This document shows positions 59,770 to 64,000 of a DNA stretch of 64,000 nucleotides, piece by piece. The notes under the pieces were generated by a model. It was not told the DNA's origin, ran no database searches, and worked only from the letters and a program-made list of their open reading frames with translations. Source of the DNA: Undaria pinnatifida (Eukaryota > Sar > Phaeophyceae > Laminariales > Alariaceae); the NCBI GenBank assembly GCA_012845835.1, contig JABAKD010000028.1, positions 1,743,501 to 1,807,500 of the forward strand, written 5' to 3'. Each line of letters opens with the position of its first letter. The first letter of the stretch is position 1. Both the position numbers and the translations under genes were made by a program.

Positions 59770-62000
59770 TTATCATTGTCCTCTTTGCATTCTTCGTTAT
59801 ATTTGTGATGTACGCCTTTTTTGCGCGTTGCCGGATGGAAAAAAATAGTGGAAAGTGCCGTGGCAGTAGTAACAGGCAAATTTACGGATGTAAGTGCTTA
59901 TAGGCCACCTACCGTTATAATAAAGAAGAGCTACCCATGGGATTTTGAAGCCCCACAACAGGCAGATCGTGTACATGTACGAAGTATGTACGCTGTTAAT
60001 AGGTGTTGACGGTGTCTCCAGGAAAAGCTGCACAGAGTTAGTTCCGTGTATAGCTAACGTACAGAGACATGTTTTCGTAGTGGACAAGGCAGGAACAGTA
60101 GAAACGTATGGAGGCATGTTTCTTCTGGTGGTTGGGGCGGGGGGGCTGTAAAGCTGAATTCAGGTAGGCAGAGGAAGGTTCACCATGTTTTGTTTTTGTC
60201 GTGCTTCTCTTTTGTGTGGGCGTTGCCTAAGAAGGCCTGCACAGGTCGAGGACTAGAGTGTTACTATTCTTCTAGAGTAAATATAACAACGCACACACAA
60301 CCTGCTGCGTGAAACAACCGAACAGATCAAATGTTGGGACCCAGAGACAGCAACCACACAAGACATATTTTTTGCTCAACCCGAGTCTGAATGCACGGGG
60401 TTCCGGACCTGCCTCGACCAACCCTCGACGACTTGAAAGGAAAATGTCACGAGGAGGATAAATGTAGTCGTTCGCGACCATGGATTTGGTGACGTGTGCG
60501 CTGAGAGTTGACGTGGGCAAATACCTGTGGACATATTAACGGCAAAAAAAACAAAATGTTTGCGTATAAACAAATTAAAAGCTACACCAGTTGCCTAACC
60601 TCGTATTATGGCTGGTGATCCACCATATGAAGAGAGAGGTTTATTTCTTGGGAAAAGAAAAAAAATGAGGCTCAAATTTTCGTGCTCACACGCCTCATCT
60701 TCATCCCTACGGAGAAGGTATTTCCCAGACACGAAAATGCCTTGGTGCGTGTACGCGATATCACAGAAGCCCCGAACCTATGCATCCCTTGCCTCACACG
60801 ATCCATGACGAATTGGTGCCCTGCCGCGCGGATGTCGGCAGCCCACACAAACACAAGCGGGCCCCTCCAGCTCTGCTTGCCCAAACAGATACCAGCGGGG
60901 CCCTCCAGCTCTGCTTGCCGCTATTTCGAATAGCATTTTTCTCTACTTACTCTTCGCTTCTTTCTCGTTTTTTTTTTCAATCCAAAATTTGTGTTGTGTT
61001 AACATCAATACACTCTTCGTTCCGATTTACCCTTCGTGTCTTGCTTCTTGCAATATATCACCTCTACTTATTTCGCCCACCGCCTAAACGACAAAAACAT
61101 ACAACACTTTGATGAACAAGCATGGTGACTGTTTGCCCCCTGTTTATTCCTGCCATGTTGTTGAGCGTTAAAATCAATACACCCATTATAATATAATTGT
61201 AATTTTCCCTTTATTTTACAAAAAAAATTAAGGACGTCAGCCGTGAGTTCGACGAATTTCAGGTCAATACTCATCTTTGCAAGCTGCGTTGTTGGTACTT
61301 GTAATATACCATGTGGGTGAGTATTTTCTTAATTAGAGGGGTCTATTCTTTTGTTTGATATATATATTGTTTTTCTCCACTATAATGGTTATTGTCCGGC
61401 TTCTTGCATTATATCGTCTGTGCTTGCGTCGACCGCCACAACAAAAAAAGGCTATACGGTAGGGGGGTAACCTCTTTTGCACGGCCGGATTTGGGCCACT
61501 CGCACGATTTACTGGCGCCTCACTGAAAAACGTATGTAGGTGGTTTGTTTGGCGCAGCGTTGCCAACTATTTCATGGCGGTGTCCCACCGCAAAAAAAAA
61601 AAAACTCCAGAGCTTGAGGCCGCAAAGGAACAGGCGGGTCACTCGCGCGAGTAACCCCGGGAGCCAATCCGAACAAAGGTCCGAAAAGGGACACCCCTAC
61701 CGTATCTCATTGGTCACACCGAGGCTAAATGAAAGACAACACGCATGGTGACTCAACAACAATTAGGTGCGCATTTCAGGAATTCGTTTTGTATCTACTA
61801 TTAATACTACTGTGGCCAGCCCAAGGCTACACTAGGGGCATCACCTTTGGGGCCTTTTGCTGCAGTGGCTCGGGGTCACCCGCGCAATTGACCCCCTTTC
61901 CTTACGGCCTTTAAGCTTTCGTGCAGTTTTATTTTTGAGATGTGAAAATCCGCAATGGAATGGTAAGCTACGCTGCGCCAAGAAAATTGTTTATAACATT
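59770..62000. other. Intergenic sequence with repeat fragments
   Basis: No supported gene. A repeat fragment (GAGTTCGACGAATTT, ACTCATCTTTGCAAGCTGCG) at 61238-61295 matches 14909-14990. CCCTCCAGCTCTGCTTGCC is duplicated at 60865-60920. Confidence 0.45.
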
Positions 62001-62004
62001 TCAT

Positions 62005-62690
62005 GTTATAAGGCTTGTAGTTTGGATAAGCAATTGGTTAACCTGTTGCAAGTGGTCAAGCGGACTAGTACCCCACTTGAATCCTTAACAAATGACGCCG
62101 TCGGCAGACCATGTTTTTTTTGGGCCGTGGGTTCAAATCCCACCATCCACAATAGTAAACTTTTTCAGACTTTCCCCGTGTCGAACTTGAAAACTACTCT
62201 CCCCGGTATCCCCAGGAAATGATCCCGCTTGGATATTGACAGGTTCGCCCGTATATCTGGCCGACCTGCTATCCCGCCGTTTCAGGGGGGGGGTGTTATA
62301 AGGCTTAGTTTGGGTAAGCTATTGGTTAACCTTTTGCAAGTGGTCAAACGGACTAATACCCCTCTAATTCCTTAACAAAGGGCGTCGTCGACAGATCATG
62401 GTTTTTTTGGGCCGTGGGTTTAAATCCCACCATCCACAATAATAAACATTTTCAGACTTTCCCCATGTCGAACTTGAAAAGTACTCTCCCCGGTATCCCC
62501 AGGAAATGAAACGGCTTGGATAATTGACAGGTTCGCCCGTATATCCGGCCGACCTTGTATCCCGTCATTTCAGGGGGGGGTGTTATAAGGCTTAGTTTGG
62601 GTAAGCTATTGGTTAACCTTTTGCAGGTGGTCAAACGGACTAATATCCCACTAATACCTCAACATTCACGTCCGCGAGGTATGGAGTCAC
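62005..62690 (+). repeat. Tandem tRNA-box repeat, about 290-bp period, three copies
   Basis: Starts at 62005, 62295 and 62582 (GTTATAAGGCTTAGTTTGGG). Each full copy has AAGTGGTCAAACGGACTAAT (A-box-like), GTGGGTTCAAATCCCACCAT (B-box-like) about 75 bases on, and a tail ending TTTCAGGGGGGGG. The third copy is truncated. A tRNA-derived SINE amplified in tandem is the simplest reading. Confidence 0.75.
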
Positions 62691-63009
62691 TCGTGCGAGT
62701 GGCGAATGACTCAAGAGCCGGTAGTGTCAAGATACGGCCTCGAAAGGCCTGTAATTATCCGTATTGAGATAAGTTGGATGGGTTTCGTATGATAAGGTTG
62801 GCGTTTTATATATGGGATAGTCAAGAAATAGATCGGAGGCACAAGGAAATAGATCAGAGGCACGTGCCTCCGATCTCGGAAAGCCATCCGAGGCTCTGTT
62901 GGAATCGAATAAAGCTACGTCTCTACGAAGGCTACGAAAGTAAGCACTCTCCGAGGACCTGCTCAATTGGCAGACCTGCGGGGGACACTCTGTGTCTCCG
63001 CCCATTTTC

Positions 63010-63120
63010 TTACACTAGTGTAATTCCTTACACTTACACTAGTGTAATTCCTTACACTAGTGTAATTCCTTACACTAGTGTAATTCCGTACACTAGTGTA
63101 ATTCCTTACACTGGTATAAT
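63010..63120. repeat. Array of 14-bp palindromes TTACACTAGTGTAA
   Basis: Six units at 63010, 63034, 63052, 63070, 63088 and 63106, with 18-bp spacing after the first. The first four are perfect palindromes; the last two carry one or two changes. Confidence 0.95.
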
Positions 63121-63397
63121 GGTGGTACCTCCCCCTACTCTAGCCTTTGTCGCCGGGAGATTGTTCTTCGGGTTGTCGTTCCATATTCCTCAAAGCCAAG
63201 TTTTGCGACGGCAAGTATTGAGCTCAGCAAGTGAAGGAGCCCCGGACAAAATTAATTTACACAGATACAACCCTACACCCTACCGCACAGCATACTTTTT
63301 GCGGCCTTTCTTTTTTCCATTGGCTTGAGAGTGACCCCCCCGTTTTCTTTTTGCGGTCTTAAGCCTTTCGTGCTGTTTTAATTACGCAAAAAGCCTT

Positions 63398-63447
63398 ATT
63401 TTTCCCTATCCGCCGGAGGATTAAAAAGGAAAAAAAAGAAAAAAAAC
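63398..63447 (+). repeat. Poly(A)-tailed retroposon-like 3' end, copy 2
   Basis: CTATCCGCCGGAGGATTAAA followed by an A-rich tail, matching 28806-28855. Confidence 0.55.
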
Positions 63448-63449
63448 TA

Positions 63450-64000
63450 CGCTGCGCCAAACCATCGCCTAAAGTGTTATTCTCGGCGAGGTGAATAGAG
63501 TCACTCGTGCGAGTGGCTAAACCTGGTTGTGTGAAGAAGGGGGTAAGAGGTATCTCCCCCTACCGTAGCCTTGGCCCTTCTTTAAATAAAGAAAACGCTT
63601 GCGGTTTTAACTCAGCGGTTAAGAAAGACAGAAACATCACATTAGCATAAACAAAAAACAAATTCGACACGCAAGAGCGTGCATTTCCATTTTCTCTTCG
63701 GTAATTTATTTATTTCATCCGCCCCGTCGTTTGCCCTCCCCCTGCCGACTTTAATCCCCTTCCCCCCTACACGCCACCACCACCGCTGAACATGCAGTAT
63801 GCATCGGTTGCAGAGGCCGTACAGAGGGGAGCGTGAGGGGGGCAAGAGGTGGACGGGAAAACACGCTACCTTACCCCTCTTCGCACCCATTTTTTCCCTT
63901 TTCTTTCGTCCCTATGCTCTGCCCAACCACCCACCACACGGACGACAAAAGAGCGAACGACCGATTGAACGTTCCCCGAAATCGTTTCGTTCGCTTAGGT
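63450..64000. other. Window end, no supported gene
   Basis: Contains the GTCACTCGTGCGAGTGGC word (also at 62684) and TATCTCCCCCTACCGTAGCC (related to 59420 and 63125). A minus-strand open frame at 63642-63890 has no recognisable feature. Confidence 0.4.

Noticed and set aside
63010-63120. CRISPR-like palindromic repeats
   Set aside because: The spacing of 4 bp between palindromes leaves no room for spacers.
63642-63890. Minus-strand gene at the window end
   Set aside because: An 82-codon frame with no domain, signal or splice context that I can support.

Overview
The window is nuclear DNA of a photosynthetic eukaryote, most likely a brown alga or another ochrophyte stramenopile. Three things point there. 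Genes are split into many short exons by long introns. Repeats are abundant and varied. The second gene starts with a secretory signal followed by a Phe at the predicted cleavage point (the ASAFAP-type motif), which is how complex red-derived plastids import proteins. The organism call is an inference; no rRNA, organellar or taxon-specific marker is present.

Two genuine protein-coding genes are visible, both on the + strand. Gene 1 (first visible coding exon 2957, stop 33480) encodes a COG0523/CobW-family GTPase of the bacterial YciC/ZigA-like zinc-metallochaperone type. It is spread over at least 13 exons and 30.5 kb, and its start codon lies in an exon I could not place. Gene 2 (48059-56720) encodes a 397-residue short-chain dehydrogenase related to animal DHRS1, in eight exons, with a plastid-type presequence. 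Every junction joins in phase. All introns are GT-AG except one GC-AG in gene 2.

Most of the rest is repetitive. Intron 2 of gene 1 (11.75 kb) carries an internally deleted Ty3/gypsy-like LTR retrotransposon on the minus strand (8579-12175). The 8.7-kb intron before exon 12 carries a decayed tyrosine-recombinase element (25151-27690), a duplicated satellite block (28570-30110) and a MITE-like element (31329-31717). The intergenic region (33481-48058) holds the most unusual structure: about ten consecutive long inverted repeats, roughly 0.5 kb each, within a higher-order duplication (35.2-41.7 kb). It also holds (GGGTC)n elements and a 440-bp GATA array. Gene 2 introns hold minisatellites, long purine tracts next to 5' splice sites and a cluster of TAACAT(T/A)ATGTTA-like palindromes. 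Downstream of gene 2 are tandem copies of its own last exon, a 29-bp satellite, tRNA-like SINE-type repeats and an array of 14-bp palindromes.

A recurrent theme is local duplication across intron-exon borders. Gene 1 exons 1, 3, 9 and 10 and the last exon of gene 2 each have a decayed partial copy, together with flanking intron sequence, within about 0.1-0.4 kb.
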